Shown piece after piece: positions 25,745-38,148 of a stretch of DNA of 64,000 nucleotides. The notes under the pieces were generated by a model. The model was not told where the DNA came from. It did no database searches and saw nothing but the letters and a program-made list of their open reading frames with translations. This DNA is from Pisolithus tinctorius. Its lineage: Eukaryota > Basidiomycota > Agaricomycetes > Boletales > Pisolithaceae. The stretch covers positions 124,001 through 188,000 of the forward strand of contig JANFAH010000004.1 in assembly GCA_024663395.1 (NCBI GenBank), in the 5' to 3' direction. The number at the start of each line of letters is the position of its first letter. Position 1 is the first letter of the stretch. The translations under genes and the position numbers were made by a program.

Positions 25745-27307
25745 AGACGAACCTAGGGTACAACCTCACGAATACATCTTCTTTGGGGTGTACAGTACCA
25801 GCACTCTGCCCACTGGGTTCGGGGGGTTCCCACGCCGGCGCAGACCTTCACCTCGACTGACGGGTGTGATGTCGAAAAGAGAAAGGTATATGATTGCCAA
25901 GACCTTGATTTCATATATAGCAAGAAACCTGCCCTTGCACTGTGGAAGACAGGTTTGTTACTGGCGAGTGACGCAGATTTTAAAACTCACAGTATGCTTC
26001 CCGCCTCCCAGCAAAAAAGGGATATCCCGTCGTCGCCGCCAAGTCGCCCCGATACTCACTCTCGGCAAACCGGCCCGCAACAACTGTCACCCTCTGGATA
26101 CAAGTTCTTATCCAGGTGAGTTCCCCGTGGATCAAGTAGCACATAGTCACCCTTCCGTATTGGAATAGTCCTCTCCCCGTCCTTTATAACGAGGTCGCAA
26201 GTAGCTTCACGCATGCCGCTCTGCACAGTTGCAAGCCTCATAGTCTCGAGAATCGCAGAGTTGAGGAGTGCGAAAGCTGGAGAATCCAATTTTTCTAGGC
26301 TGGCCTCTGCAATGAAAGTCTGGAAATCCCAAATTCCTCCCTAACAGCTTTGTCAATTTCATCCCGCACAGCGGAAAAGGCAGAGGAGTCTGCTAGCAGC
26401 CAGGCGAAAAGCCAGAATACGATGTTAACCGTGTTTTGATGAAGTGATGACATGATCATCAAAACTGACCGAGCTGCCACCTTGATAGGGATGTTGTGTT
26501 CCCTAAAAAGTGCAGTGAAGCTAGCCGCCACATGTCATCGACGGCAGGGTTTGCTCCCTCGAGATAGTCAGAGATGCGCCGGAGCAACCTGTCACGTGCA
26601 TGGTAGACGGCAAGGACCAGAACGGACGTTTGCAAAGGCGTTTTGGAAGACTATCGAGTAAAGTGAAGAAATCTTCGTATGTATCTTGAGGGAATCTGCT
26701 CCCAAAGAGCACACCGTTAGCACCGGCAACAGAGGCTCTATAAGGGACCGCCTGAGAGAGACGTGGGATCTTCCAGGAAAAGTTGAGCTTGTCAAAGACG
26801 AGCCGAGCAAATGGGGGTGTGATATCTTCCAGCCCTCTCTTTGACAGACGTCGGTCAAGGACGGGGAATATTTTATGGGCGATGGTATCGTAGATTTGCG
26901 GATGGAGCGAAGAATCACTACAGAGGGCGCTGACATGAGAATGATGCTGAGCACGGGATGAAAGGGCGCGGTGATCAGCAAAGGTGACGCTAGTGAGGGA
27001 ATCCAGCGACGTGACGACAATGATATTACGACCCCCGGCCAGAAGCTGAAACACAGGTCCATATTGCACTCTGCGGACACCAGTTATGTATAGTAACTTG
27101 ATACGACCGCATGCACTTACTGGCAGAGGGCCAAGAAGTGCTCTGTCCAAAGACAAAACTAAGGGCAGAGCCAACCCACGGCAAAAGGCTCCTGACCTTC
27201 GGGGGGTAGGTAGGGGCCCTTGTGGACCTTATACGAGAGGTGATCATAATCGCGAGGCCGACGACCATCGCTGAGATCTGTGCAATTGACCATACAGACA
27301 AAGTCAT
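25745..27307 (-). pseudogene. Cytochrome P450, copy 1 (decayed)
   Basis: It begins MTLSVWSIAQISAMVVGLAI (27307), a membrane anchor, followed by PPKVRSLLPWVGSALSFVFG. The body matches copy 3 (38149-39726) segment by segment: GPVFQLLAGGRNIIVVTSLD, KIFPVLDRRLSKRGLEDIT, FWLFAWLLADSSAFSAVRDE, and the helix-K segment LLNSAILETMRLATVQSGM with its ExxR. Frames break around 26600-26520, 26310-26290 and in the heme region. There, where copy 3 has FAFGAGRHL before the cysteine, this copy reads FFAGRREAY. The cysteine exon (CKGRFLAIYEIKVLAIIYLS) survives near 25940. The damaged heme loop and frame breaks argue for a pseudogene. Confidence 0.8.
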
Positions 27308-27689
27308 GCTGGGAAAGAATCTCATATCGTCCACCTGAGAATAGCAGGAGATTTGTAGCCAGCTGGATCACACACAGCATCCCTAAATATCACAGTTTTC
27401 TTTGTAGAAGCGTAAGAGGCATTGCAGAGATAAGGGAACCAGTAGATCAGTGTAAGGCGATACAAAAAGTTAAGAATAGTACCACGGGCGGGCTGAGGGT
27501 CATTTTTCCATGTGATAATAGTTCACATGTATCATCATAAAGCGATCAGGCTGCGGACCAGGAAACCAGGAACTTTGCGCGCCACGTTGTAGCTTGAGTC
27601 GCCGCTGGTCGCCCATCTGATTTAGATAAGTCTGACAATGTACCCCCAAGAATGTTGGCATTCGCTGATTTCTCTGACAAGGTTAGTAA

Positions 27690-28790
27690 GATTACCCGCA
27701 TATCGTCACAATGGCCAACCCAAGAGTTCGACGGAGAGTTTTGAACGAAGACTGTATGTTTCGAGATGGTAACCCACCGCAGCCTACGGGCTATGTTGTG
27801 ACAACGGGGAAGGCCTTGGTTTTGAACACGATATCATTTTCACGCCTGGGTTATGAAGGTCTCAACAGTCAGTCCTGGCCAACTACGCAATCAATCAACG
27901 CCCCACGTACGTAGCGAAGGACCCTGTCGTGCGTTGGTCGCTCGTGTGTTTGATGTGATATCACAAGGCTCACCAAAGGTTGTCCCAACGAATATGCGCA
28001 TGTGGGGCATCATTGTTGGTGTCAATACCCAGATGCATTTTGCATCAACCGATCTATCACAGTCCCAGCCTTCTTCGATCCGCTGGGCAGTGGGCAGCGC
28101 GAAATATTGATCTTTTGGTTAAATTCTGCAGGAGGAAATTATGGAAAGATAGGCTCTCATGGTCTCACATAAAACCATCGTACGAGGATTCTGGTCTGGC
28201 TTTCTCCTTATCGACTTGGACCTCTTAATGAAAATCTGGTAGCGTTTTTTGAGCCTGCCTCTCTGGACGGAAGGTGGGTAAGACGGGTCGGTGTCAACCC
28301 GTACCCGCTGGGAGTGCGGTGTTGGCGGGTACGGGTACGGTGTTTGTTTGCCGGCCCGCGGTGTTACCCGTGAACAACCCTAGTGGTAGAGGGTGCAAAG
28401 ATGAGAGGTACAATGCGTACCGCGCGATGGATGCCTGTTAGATTCGAGGGTATTCTCGAATTGAAATAAAGTTTCAATATCGATCACGGTGACTCGGGCT
28501 CAATATATTGCAAACCTTGCAACTACGTGCAATTACAGCGTTTTGACGCTTCCAGCTCAATATGCTACTCACCAATTGTCTTAAGCCTTGCCCCTGATGG
28601 ATAAGAAAGCAGAAAAACTTGACCTAACAAGGTATAGCAAATGGGAAGGTCTGGGGCGGGCACCGCCAATCATAGAGGTCGTCGTATGGAAGGAGTCGAG
28701 GACGTGTGCACAAGTACATTATTTCCAGCTCAGAGGTAATCGCAGGCACCTGTAGTCGATGACAGGAAAGTAGGAACTCATGTTTGCGAC
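27690..28790. repeat. P450 unit copy 1: distal 5' flank
   Basis: This stretch aligns by eye with 30580-31495 and 40680-41430. Shared words include GAGATGGTAACCCACCGCAG versus TCGGATGGTAACCCATCACAG, and CATTTTGCATCA at 28035 versus 41131. 28690-28790 also matches 31412-31495 (GTCGAGGACGTGTGCACAAG). The proximal 5' flank present in copies 2 and 3 (39740-40680) is missing here. A GC-rich insertion lies at 28272-28382. Confidence 0.7.
28272..28382. mobile_element. Short GC-rich insertion in P450 unit copy 1
   Basis: Compared with copies 2 and 3, about 110 bp containing CGGGTACGGGTACGG and GGGTCGGTGTCAACCCGTAC interrupts the sequence between CTGGACGGA and TAGAGGG. Short C/G-rich repeats of the ACCCGTACCCG kind are known as small non-autonomous elements in mushroom genomes; identification here is by composition only. 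Confidence 0.4.
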
Positions 28791-29104
28791 GGGAATCTAT
28801 CACTGCAGTTGACCACGACTTGTCAAGTTGGGGTTCTCTTGCCTCGAGAACTCGTCCAGGAGACGTTGGATAGCGCCTTTAACCGTTCCTGTTGGCTTGA
28901 GGGGTCGAACTGCTTCCATTTCAGGGGCATCTTGACTAAGGACACCGAAACACGAGGGTTGCTTCTGCGGAGGTCAAGGACCGCTGGGCATCAGCATGAT
29001 ATATTTCAGATGTGCAGATTGGGCTGTGCAACCGAGAACTTGATATCCACAGGCTATCTTCTGTGCTCCAGCAAGGGTTAGTCACCAGTCGTGGAAGGTA
29101 GCTA

Positions 29105-31495
29105 TATTATAGCTTACTGGAGTGTTGCAAAAAAGGCGCGTGACTCGATAGTCTCGATGGAGCGGACTGAGGGGTTTGTTGTATGTAATAGTGGCGATGC
29201 GAAGCTCAGTTGCTATTCTCACTTACATAAGGCTACTCGTTTCCTTATTACGAGATAAGAATGAAAAGCGTCCCCACACTGCGCGCTACATGGGCCTTTT
29301 CATATGACAGAGAACAGGCACGAAATATGTCAGGATACGTATGCGGGAGAAACAGTCTGATTAGAAAAAAGTGGAACATGTCAATGTATTTTCACCACTT
29401 ATTAAAAATCTAAACAGCGGCCCTTCTACATCGGGCCGATTCTGTACATTTGTCAGTCAATGCACGGAGGGATGATGCTCGCCTGCTTTAAGGTACGTGA
29501 TCCTTCATGCAAGGTGGTTCCCCGGCGGCCAGGGGTCTCCAAGACTGAGTGTGGCATTAGTGATTAGTACACGTCCAGGTTTGAAATTAGAAAGGTGTTC
29601 AGTCCTAAGTACGTAGACGGCCGCCATACTATGCCTTGTCATAAGTTTCCAAGGTAGCACGGGGATGCGAGGTAGTCAGCATGTACGGAGTCCTGCTGGG
29701 CGCAATCTGGTACCTCCTGCAAGTAAACGAGTGCAACGGGGATTTTGTAGTTCCCTTGGATTGCGTGCCAATCGTCCCCCCCTGCATAGTAGTCACTTTC
29801 TCAGGAACGCGCAGTGGCCGATACGGGCGAATCCATACCTAGGCTGGCGCAAAGCTCATGTAGGATCAATGACGTGATTCGTGCCCTCGCGTCATGGACA
29901 TGATCGTAATGAATACCCGTCGCGGCACTATCAATCTGATAACCCAAACCAAGAAATCGTCATAAGGCACTTGAAACTACTTGAAGTGGTGAAAGACAAA
30001 CCACTAATCGAGAAAATATTTCATATCGGGCTATTCCTATGCCGATAAGGGAGGTTTACCGCCCCCAGGCCGGATCTGGTGACCACTGAGCCACCCTCAT
30101 TGAGGTCAGGAATACTCCGGTAGACTTCGTACGCGGAGTTGGGACTGATTTCCCAATTTGTCTAGGGAGAAAAGAAAAGCCGTGGTTCCTCGCATAGTAG
30201 TGCGAAGTGGTGACAGCACGCTTGCGTCTTGCTGCAGAGGAAAGAATACTAATCCGCGGTTTTCTCCAACTGCTATGGTATGCTCCACGCGTTGGGAATG
30301 TTTTCTCTGTGGAAGTGTGGACTACCAGTCAGTTGCATAAATAAGTGACCTGACGCCGGCGGTGTACCTGATTGGAACATCTCTGGTGCATTTATATTTT
30401 ACCGTCATTTCAAGGACCGTACTCGCAGTACTGATAGACAAGCAGCACCGTCACGCTTAACATGTGCTGCATGAAGCCCATAGGATGGAGGGTGCATCTT
30501 CACCAATGTACAGTATATCCCTTAGCATTTAATGCTTCCTTCATAGCTTCCAGAGGCTGTATCCCACTGAGAAAGGTTATTGAGATTTACGCAGTCATTT
30601 CATCACGTTAACAGACTTGAGAGCTCACAGACGTTTTGAACGAAAACCGAAGTATTTCGGATGGTAACCCATCACAGCCCAAGGGCTATGCTGTGACAAA
30701 CAGGGAAGATTAATTTTGCGGAGGCACGGCATCGCCTTGGGTTGGGAGGTTCCTCGCTTCAAGAAGTCTGCCCCTGACCCGAGCGGCGTAACGTTTCAGT
30801 GCTCTGCTGGATTCGTACATAGCGAAGACCCGGGAGAAATGATCTCGTCCCTCTTGTGTCTGATGCATAGGCCTCTTCGGTTCGCTAGATAGGGCGTGGA
30901 TCGTGTGCGAATATTGGTGTTTTGGCGAAGGCCGCGGGAGGATATTATGTATGGAAAACAACTCTGCGAGAAGATTCTCGTAACCTCACAAGTAGATTTG
31001 CCTTATCTTCTCTCAACGAAATTTTGGCGGCGTCCTTTCCCCCCAAAATTCGAGCCTGCTTTCTGGACGGAGTGTAGTTGAAAGTCAAAGACGGGAGGTA
31101 CAAATGCGTACAAGTGTGACGAATGCCCGTTGGATTCAATGACCTTTTTGGAGTGAAGTAACGCTTCAATATTGATCACGAGTAACTCAGTCAGATAACC
31201 GCCTGCTCTACCAGAGTCACTATGATCGAATCAAGCTGAGTATTGCAAACTACGCAAACCACATGTGATTGCAGTATTTTGATGCTTGTACCTAGGCGTG
31301 CCACGCATCGATTCTTGACGGATAATAAAGCAGAAAAACGTGAGCCGACAGAGGACAAAAGACGGGAAAGTTTGCGGGGGGCACTGATGATCGTAGAGGT
31401 CGTCGTGTAAGAGTCGAGGACGTGTGCACAAGTATATTATTTCCAGTGCAGTGGTAATCACAGGCGCCTGAAGTCGATGATGGGGAGGTAGGAGT
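29105..31495. repeat. P450 unit copy 2, coding region deleted
   Basis: 29110-29660 matches the 3' flank of copy 3 (37785-38165; for example GGCGCGTGACTCGATAGTC versus GGCGCATTACTCGATAGTC). 29676-31480 matches its 5' flank (39706-41430; for example GTCAGCATGTACGGAGTC versus GTCAGCATGTACGAAGTC). The two flanks meet near 29665. The P450 exons between them, about 1.5 kb in copy 3, are absent, leaving only a few bases of the stop end and the start end. No coding potential is assigned. Confidence 0.75.
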
Positions 31496-32049
31496 GAAGT
31501 CTAGATATTACATAATAAAAGCTGTACGAACCAGGTCAAAGACTCGGAATAGAGTGGCGTATGGATCCGATTTTGATGCGACGACACCCATTGTACTCCA
31601 TTGGTACTCCTCGTTCCAGTGCAGACTGGTCCGACGGGAACAGTTAGAGACTCGCCGACGGGATTCCGGCGCCTGATTCCGAGGGGGGTGCTTTGACGGA
31701 GTGCGTAGTCTCATTGGATCATCCTTTTGGCATCAGCTAAACACGACTGCTTGTAGGCAGTAATATCCAAAACGAGTCTTGGCAGGTGGGCAAGTCGTGT
31801 AAGTAATAGGACGAGTGGGCTTGAATCAAGTGGAAGGCACGTGCGCGTTCCACCGGAATCCTAATCGCTGAGACTTGTGCCATACCCCTGGACGGTCATA
31901 GTGTTGGTTATATTAAATCAAGTATGCCCTTATAACCAGTTGATATCCCTTTTATAATGGATCTGTCCCACCCCCCCACAGCCATCCAGAGGAGTCCACT
32001 AGTGTAGACCTGTTCGCAGGTTTTGCCGCCTTTCTTCGTCTGACCCATC
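31496..32049. promoter_or_regulatory. Upstream region of the ABC transporter gene
   Basis: An AT-rich stretch, GGTTATATTAAATCAAG, lies about 140 bp before the start codon and could act as a TATA element. No gene is recognised. Confidence 0.3.
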
Positions 32050-35000
32050 ATGGCAGACAAGGTCCTCTCAGAGAAACCCTCCTTCGAAGACACTAATACT
32101 ATCAATGATTCTCCTCCCAAGTTCCAGAGCTTCTTCCAAGGGAAGAAAGACAAGGGCGAACATGAAAAGATCGATACACGGATATTGATGCTAAACCAGT
32201 GGAACAATCTCCACCATCCGTCGGCTTTACGCAGCTATTTCGGTGCGTGCCATACTGCATGTCTGTTACTCCCCTCATCCGTGTGCTAGGTATGCTACTC
32301 CGTTCGAACTCTCCCTGAATGCCATTGGCATCATCGGCGCTATAGTTTGCAGGCGCCGCACAAGTACGCCATCAGCGCTTGACTCCCACCCATTCACTGA
32401 TGCATGGCGTCAGCCCCTTATGACTTTGGTTTTTGGAAAGTTGATTCAAGACTTCGTTGCCTTCGCCACTGCAATGGAAATTTATCAGTCGGCAGGGTTA
32501 TCCGGAAACGCCACTGCAATGTCCTCTGCGCAACAGAATTTCGATTCCGCGGCGAGCGAGTTCCGCAAGGGAGCTGCTCTGGATGCTTCCTACTTGGCCT
32601 ACATCGGTATGTCAGTCATGGTTATATTCCGAATGACACCTAATGTTAATTCAAGGTGTCGCCATGCTGTATGTACATGGGTTTATATGTATCTATGGAT
32701 ATACACCGGTGAGGTCAACGCGAAGCGCATTCGTGAGAAATACCTTCAAGCCGTCCTCCGGCAAGACATTGCTTATTTTGATCACATCGGAGCTGGGGAA
32801 GTGGCCACTCGCATCCAAACGGATACCCGTAGTTCCTAAGCGACTCCGCATCCCTCTGCGGGTGCTCATTCAGAAACAGACCTAGTTCAACAAGGGATGT
32901 CGGAGAAGGTCGCAATCGTGGTCAGCTTTCTCAGTGCTTTCTTCGTCGGTTATATTCTTGCGTATACCCAGACTTGGCGTCTGGCTCTTGCCATGTCGTC
33001 TATCCTCCCGTGCATGGGGGTAACTGGCGCTTTCATGAACATATTCATTGCCAAATATGCACAGTAAGTCATTTTCTGCGTCCAACTCGCTTGTTGTCCT
33101 GTTCTAAATAATCGGGACAAAGGCAGACACTTCAGTATGTTGCTGAGAGTGGTACCATCGCCGAAGAAGTTATTTCTACCATCCGAAACGGCGCATGCTT
33201 TTGGTTCGCAAAAAGTGCTGGGATCCCTCTTCAACAAGAAGATAGATTCGATTCGGACCGTGAACGCGAAGTCTGCCATTTGGACCGGATGTGGTCTGGG
33301 AGTCTTTTTCTTCATCATTTATGCTGTCTATGCACTTGGTACGCGGCTTTATATGCTACCCTGCGATTCCTGACCCCCCAAAATTGTAGCTTTCGACTTC
33401 GGTACAACTCTGATCAATGAAGGTCACGGTAAAGCTCCGCCACATTCCCGTAGCTGATCAAACGGACTCACGCTCCACCCTCAGCGACCGTTTCGGAAGT
33501 TTTCGTCGCCTTCATGGCTATCCTCATTGGTTCATTATCTCTGGCCATGATGGCACCGGAAGCACGAGGTGAGTGCATGGGACATGTTCCCAGCCGTGTT
33601 TTCTGATGCATCCCCAGCTGTAACTACCGCCCTTGGGGCAGCCGCAAAGTTATATGCTACCATTGAACGTGTGCCCGACATCGATTCTGCCAGCACCGAT
33701 GGACTCAAGCCCGAGAAAGTCGTCGGTGAGATAACCCTAGAGGACGTGCGATTCAGTTATCCTGCTCGTCCCGACGTTCCGATTCTCAAAGGTGTCGACA
33801 TAACTTTCGAGGCGGGAAAAACAGCCGCTCTCGTTGGAGCTTCTGGCTGCGGAAAGTCGACCATCATCTCGCTTGTCGAGCGTTTCTACGACCCTCTTAA
33901 CGGTTCTGTCAAGCTCGACGGGGTGGATCTTCGCGATTTGAACATAAAGTGGCTCCGCTCTCAGATCGGCTTGGTTTCTCAAGAACCCGTGCTCTTCGCC
34001 ACCACAATCAGTGCTAATGTAGGTTACGGCCTCATCGGAACTCCCTATGAGCACGCCTCGGAGGACGAAAGGTTCAAACTGATCAAGGAGGCCTGCATCA
34101 AGTCGAATGCTGATGGGTTTATCAGTAAATTGCCCCAAGGCTACGATACTACGGTCGGCGAGCGTGGTTTCCTTCTTTCTGGTGGTCAAAAGCAACGTGT
34201 GGCGATTGCGCGTGCAATCGTTTCCGACCCACGAATTCTTCTGCTTGACGAGGCAACCAGTGCTCTCGATACACGGTCGGAGGGTGTCGTGCAGGATGCT
34301 CTTGATAAAGCGTCCGCTGGCCGAACGACCATTGCAATTGCCCACAGACTTTCCACGATCAAGGGTGCCGACCAGATCTTCGTCATGGCCGAAGGTGCCG
34401 TCTTGGAACAAGGAACTCACGAGGAACTCATCGCCAGGAATGGGGCTTATGCGCGCCTCGTCCAAGCTCAGAAACTTCGGGAAACCAGAGAGGCGCAAGC
34501 CGACGCGGAAATTACTGTGATTAGTAGCACGGAGGACAACGAAAAAGTCATCGAGGTTCCGCTCGGGCGCTGCGAGACTCGCAGTTCAGTGACGTCAGAC
34601 CTCACGAAGATCGAAGAGAGAGGAAAAGCCGAAGTTGACGAGAACTCGTATGGCCTATTGTATCTTTTCAGACGCATTGGAGGTCTCAACCCGGAGGGTT
34701 ATCGTTTGTATGTCATCGGTGCACTAGCAGCAATGAGTAAGTCCTCTGTGCTCCAGACAACAAGCAATTGTGGATGCTGAACATGTTTAAGCGGCTGGTA
34801 TGGTGTACCCAGTGTTTGCCATCATTTACGGTGAGTTCGGTATCTGTCTTGCCGTCGAAACGCTTGTAACAACCTATTGCAGGCAAGGCGGTCAGCGGAT
34901 TTTCCCAAACTGACCCTTCTGCGAGACGTCACGCCGGCGACGTGAACGCCCTGTGGTAGGTATTCTGATGCTGACCTGTGCATCAACCTTATTGACTAAT

Positions 35001-37174
35001 GCGAACAGGTTCTTTATCGTGGCCATCGTCTCATCCATCGCTATTGCCATTCAAAACTATGTCTTTACTTTAGCTGCCTCCGACTTGACGACGAAACTTC
35101 GAATGCTCAGCTTCCGTGCGATTCTCCGCCAAGATAGTAAATTATTCTCATCGTCTGTGAAAATTGTCCACTGACAGTTCATCAGTTCAATTCTTCGACA
35201 AAGTTGAAAACAATGTGAATACTGCGACTACTTTTTACTGCAGGGATATTTGCTAATAGTGCTTTAGACCGGCGTGCTCACATCTCGAGTAAATGATAGC
35301 CCACAAAAGATCGAAGGTTTGGCTGGAGTTACCCTTGGAGCGTTCGTATCGAGCCCTTAATAAGCCGCTTGGACTCATGCTGATAGCCATGGACAGTATC
35401 ATCCAAGCCATCACGACATTGATCGGTGGTTCAATCATTGGTTTGGCCTACGCATGGAAGCCAGCTCTTGTTGGAATGGGTGGGTTAATTATACCGCTTT
35501 TCGTCACGTGTTACCTCTGACTTGTTCCTCTTAGCTTGCGTTCCTCTTCTCTTTTCTGCAGGTTTCGTCCGACTTGTGAGTCAATACGAAACACGATCAG
35601 CATGAGATCTGATTTTTTTGTAGCGCGTGGTTGCTCTCAAAGATGAGGAAAACAAGGCTGCGCACGATGAGTCTGCCAGATTAGCATGCGAGGCAGCAGG
35701 TGCCATTCGTACTGTTGCCTCACTTACTCGGGAAAATGATTGTTTGAGGTTGTACTCGAGCAGTCTGGAGGAGCCTCTCAGAAACTCAAACAGGAGTGCA
35801 ATCTGGAGCAATCTGGTCTACGCGTTCTCTCAGTCCAGCTCTTTCTGGGCGATCGCCCTCGTCTTTTGGTATGGATCCAGGCTTGTGTCCAGTTTGGAAA
35901 TACCGATTACCAACTTCTTCACTGCTCTCATGGTATTTATTTCGTGCATGGTCGGTGGGATCTATCTGAATACAGAGTACGACAGGCTGTTACCTTCGGA
36001 GGCATGCAAGCTGGGAATGTCTTCTCATTCGTTCCTGACGTCTCGTCGGCTCGTGGTGCAGGTGCATCTATTATCAAGTTACTGGACTCTACACCTGAGA
36101 TCGACGCCGAAGCTCCTGAAGGAAAGACGTTCGAGGGAAGAATCGTCGAGGGCCAGGTTCGCCTGGAAGACGTTCACTTCCGCTACCCCATGAGACCTAC
36201 CGTTCCGGTCCTTCGTGGTCTGAACATAACAGTCGCACCAGGTACCTACGTTGCACTAGTCGGTGCAAGTGGTTGCGGGAAGAGTACTGTGTAAGCTTAC
36301 ATGCATTTCATGTTGTATCCACTTAGTGTTGACATCATTGCAGCATTCAGTTAATCGAGCGTTTCTACGACCCTTTAGTCGGCCAGGTCCTTCTTGACGG
36401 TCAACCTGTCAATGAGTGCAATATCCAGGAATATAGGAAGCAAATCGCACTAGTTTCGCAGGAACCTGTCAGTGTGAACGAGACGATGATGTGATAGTGT
36501 GGCTAATGCCTCCTTGCAGACACTTTACGCTGGCACCATCCGTTTCAACATCTTGCTTGGTGCAACCAAGCCGATTTCCGAAGTCGCACACAAAGAGATC
36601 GAGGATGTATGTCGAGATGCTAACATCTTAGACTTTATCCAGTCGTTACCAGAGTAAGGGTTTGGCTTGATGTTTCCACTTCCGTTCTGAGTTCTGGCTC
36701 CCTAGCGGCTTTGACACTGAAGTTGGTGGCAAGGGTTCACAGCTTTCAGGTGGCCAAAAGCGTCAGCATCATCCACTCCCGCGAATTAGCTACACGTGAC
36801 TAACTACGTCTCCACAGAACGAATTGCAATAGCTCGGGCTCTTCTTCGCAATCCCAAGGTTCTTCTATTGGATGAGGCAACATCTGCTCTTGATTCCACC
36901 TCGGAGAAGATCGTGCAAGAGGCTCTCGATCGGGCTGCAAAAGGCCGAACGACGATTGCCATTGCCCACCGGCTGTCTACTATCCAGAATGCCGACTGCA
37001 TGTACGTGTCCCCTTGCTTGTTTCTCTGGTGTTACATTTGGAAATATTGACTTGCTCCCGCACAGTTACTTCATTAAGGAAGGCCGTGTCAGCGAAGCTG
37101 GTACCCACGATGAACTTCTTGCATTGAGAGGAGACTATTACGAATACGTTCAGCTGCAGCTCCTGAAGAAATAG
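32050..37174 (+). CDS. ABCB-type (MDR/STE6-like) full ABC exporter
   Basis: ATG at 32050 gives [14 protein letters not shown]. The layout is TMD1-NBD1-TMD2-NBD2. TMD1 includes [32 protein letters not shown] and [23 protein letters not shown]1 has Walker [10 protein letters not shown] at 33836-33862, signature LSGGQKQR near 34175-34198 and Walker [13 protein letters not shown] near 34235-34270. TMD2 spans about 34650-36050. NBD2 has Walker A at 36262-36288, signature LSGGQK (about 36745) split from RIAIARA by an intron ending at 36819, and Walker [13 protein letters not shown] near 36860. The stop is at 37172-37174. Such pumps export lipophilic compounds or prenylated peptides across the plasma membrane. 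Single-base frame breaks occur near 32172, 32351, 32665 and 33197, so the gene is inactive or the sequence has errors. Confidence 0.85.
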
Positions 37175-37780
37175 GCAGTTTGACACGAGATACGTTACGT
37201 ATAGAGGATTACAGGACTATGTTTACAATCACGGCAGTACCTATTATGCGTACCTATGTACATCGATCTCAATTACTGTACTTGTACTTGACAACCCTTA
37301 CGGCAGGTCATTATGTAACCATTTCTGTCGACTCGAGGTTCTCACAACTGCTTCCATTTGTGGGAGGTTTGGGCGCGAGCATTGCTTCCGGGGAGGTCAA
37401 AGACCGGTATTGCAGATGTGTAGAATCAGATGACCAAGAACTTGAAAGTGCTGTGGACGGGGATCAACTCTGTTCTCTGTTGCCTTGCCAGTGTCAGACC
37501 CACGCGGTATCAGGATTCAATAGGGTCTCTCAAAGTTGGCGCATCAGCAAAGTTACAAGTAGCCTGCTTGTCTGATCGCATCTGATTTAGTCTGACAAAC
37601 TTTAATTTAATTCATTTTGAATTCTTGGCACGCCATTCAGTTATCTAGTGTCAGACATCTGGATTGTCTGGATTGTCTGAATTGTCTGCAGCAGACTGTA
37701 TCAGACAAAGCAGACTAGATGTAACTTTCCTGATGTATGCCTATAGCTAATTTGGGGGTAGTCTTGCTGTAGGCTTAGGC
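37175..37780. other. Intergenic region with TTGTCTGA repeats and hairpin
   Basis: 37560-37710 holds many copies of the word GTCTGA/TCAGAC. The segment 37674-37707 is an imperfect palindrome with arms TGTCTGA...GTCTGC and GCAGAC...TCAGACA around a single A. This resembles a short inverted-repeat element; no gene is seen. Confidence 0.4.
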
Positions 37781-38148
37781 ATTTCTTGGAGTGTTACAAA
37801 AAAAGGCGCATTACTCGATAGTCCTACGAACGGTCCGAGGGGCCGAGGTTTGTGACTGATCGCTCAGTGCACAGAGGGGGGAAGTCACTTGAATTCGAAA
37901 CGATCAATCTTATTGTCTACAGTGTGGCCCACGATCATTCTCGTCTGCTATAATTGGAAAGGTACACAATGCTATCGTACATATAGAGGTTCCTAGCGCC
38001 GGGTCACCATCAAAGACTGGAAAAAGAGGTATGGCATAAGTGATGTACACATCCGAATCGGAAATCGGTCAAAAAAGCTATTCAGTCCCAATTACGTAGG
38101 CGTGCCCCCACAGTTGTTCAGACCGTGCCCTCGCAGGACAGTCTACGT

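Noticed and set aside
33737..34498. A 253-residue minus-strand open frame
   Set aside because: It lies opposite the strongly conserved first nucleotide-binding domain of the ABC gene and shows no family features.
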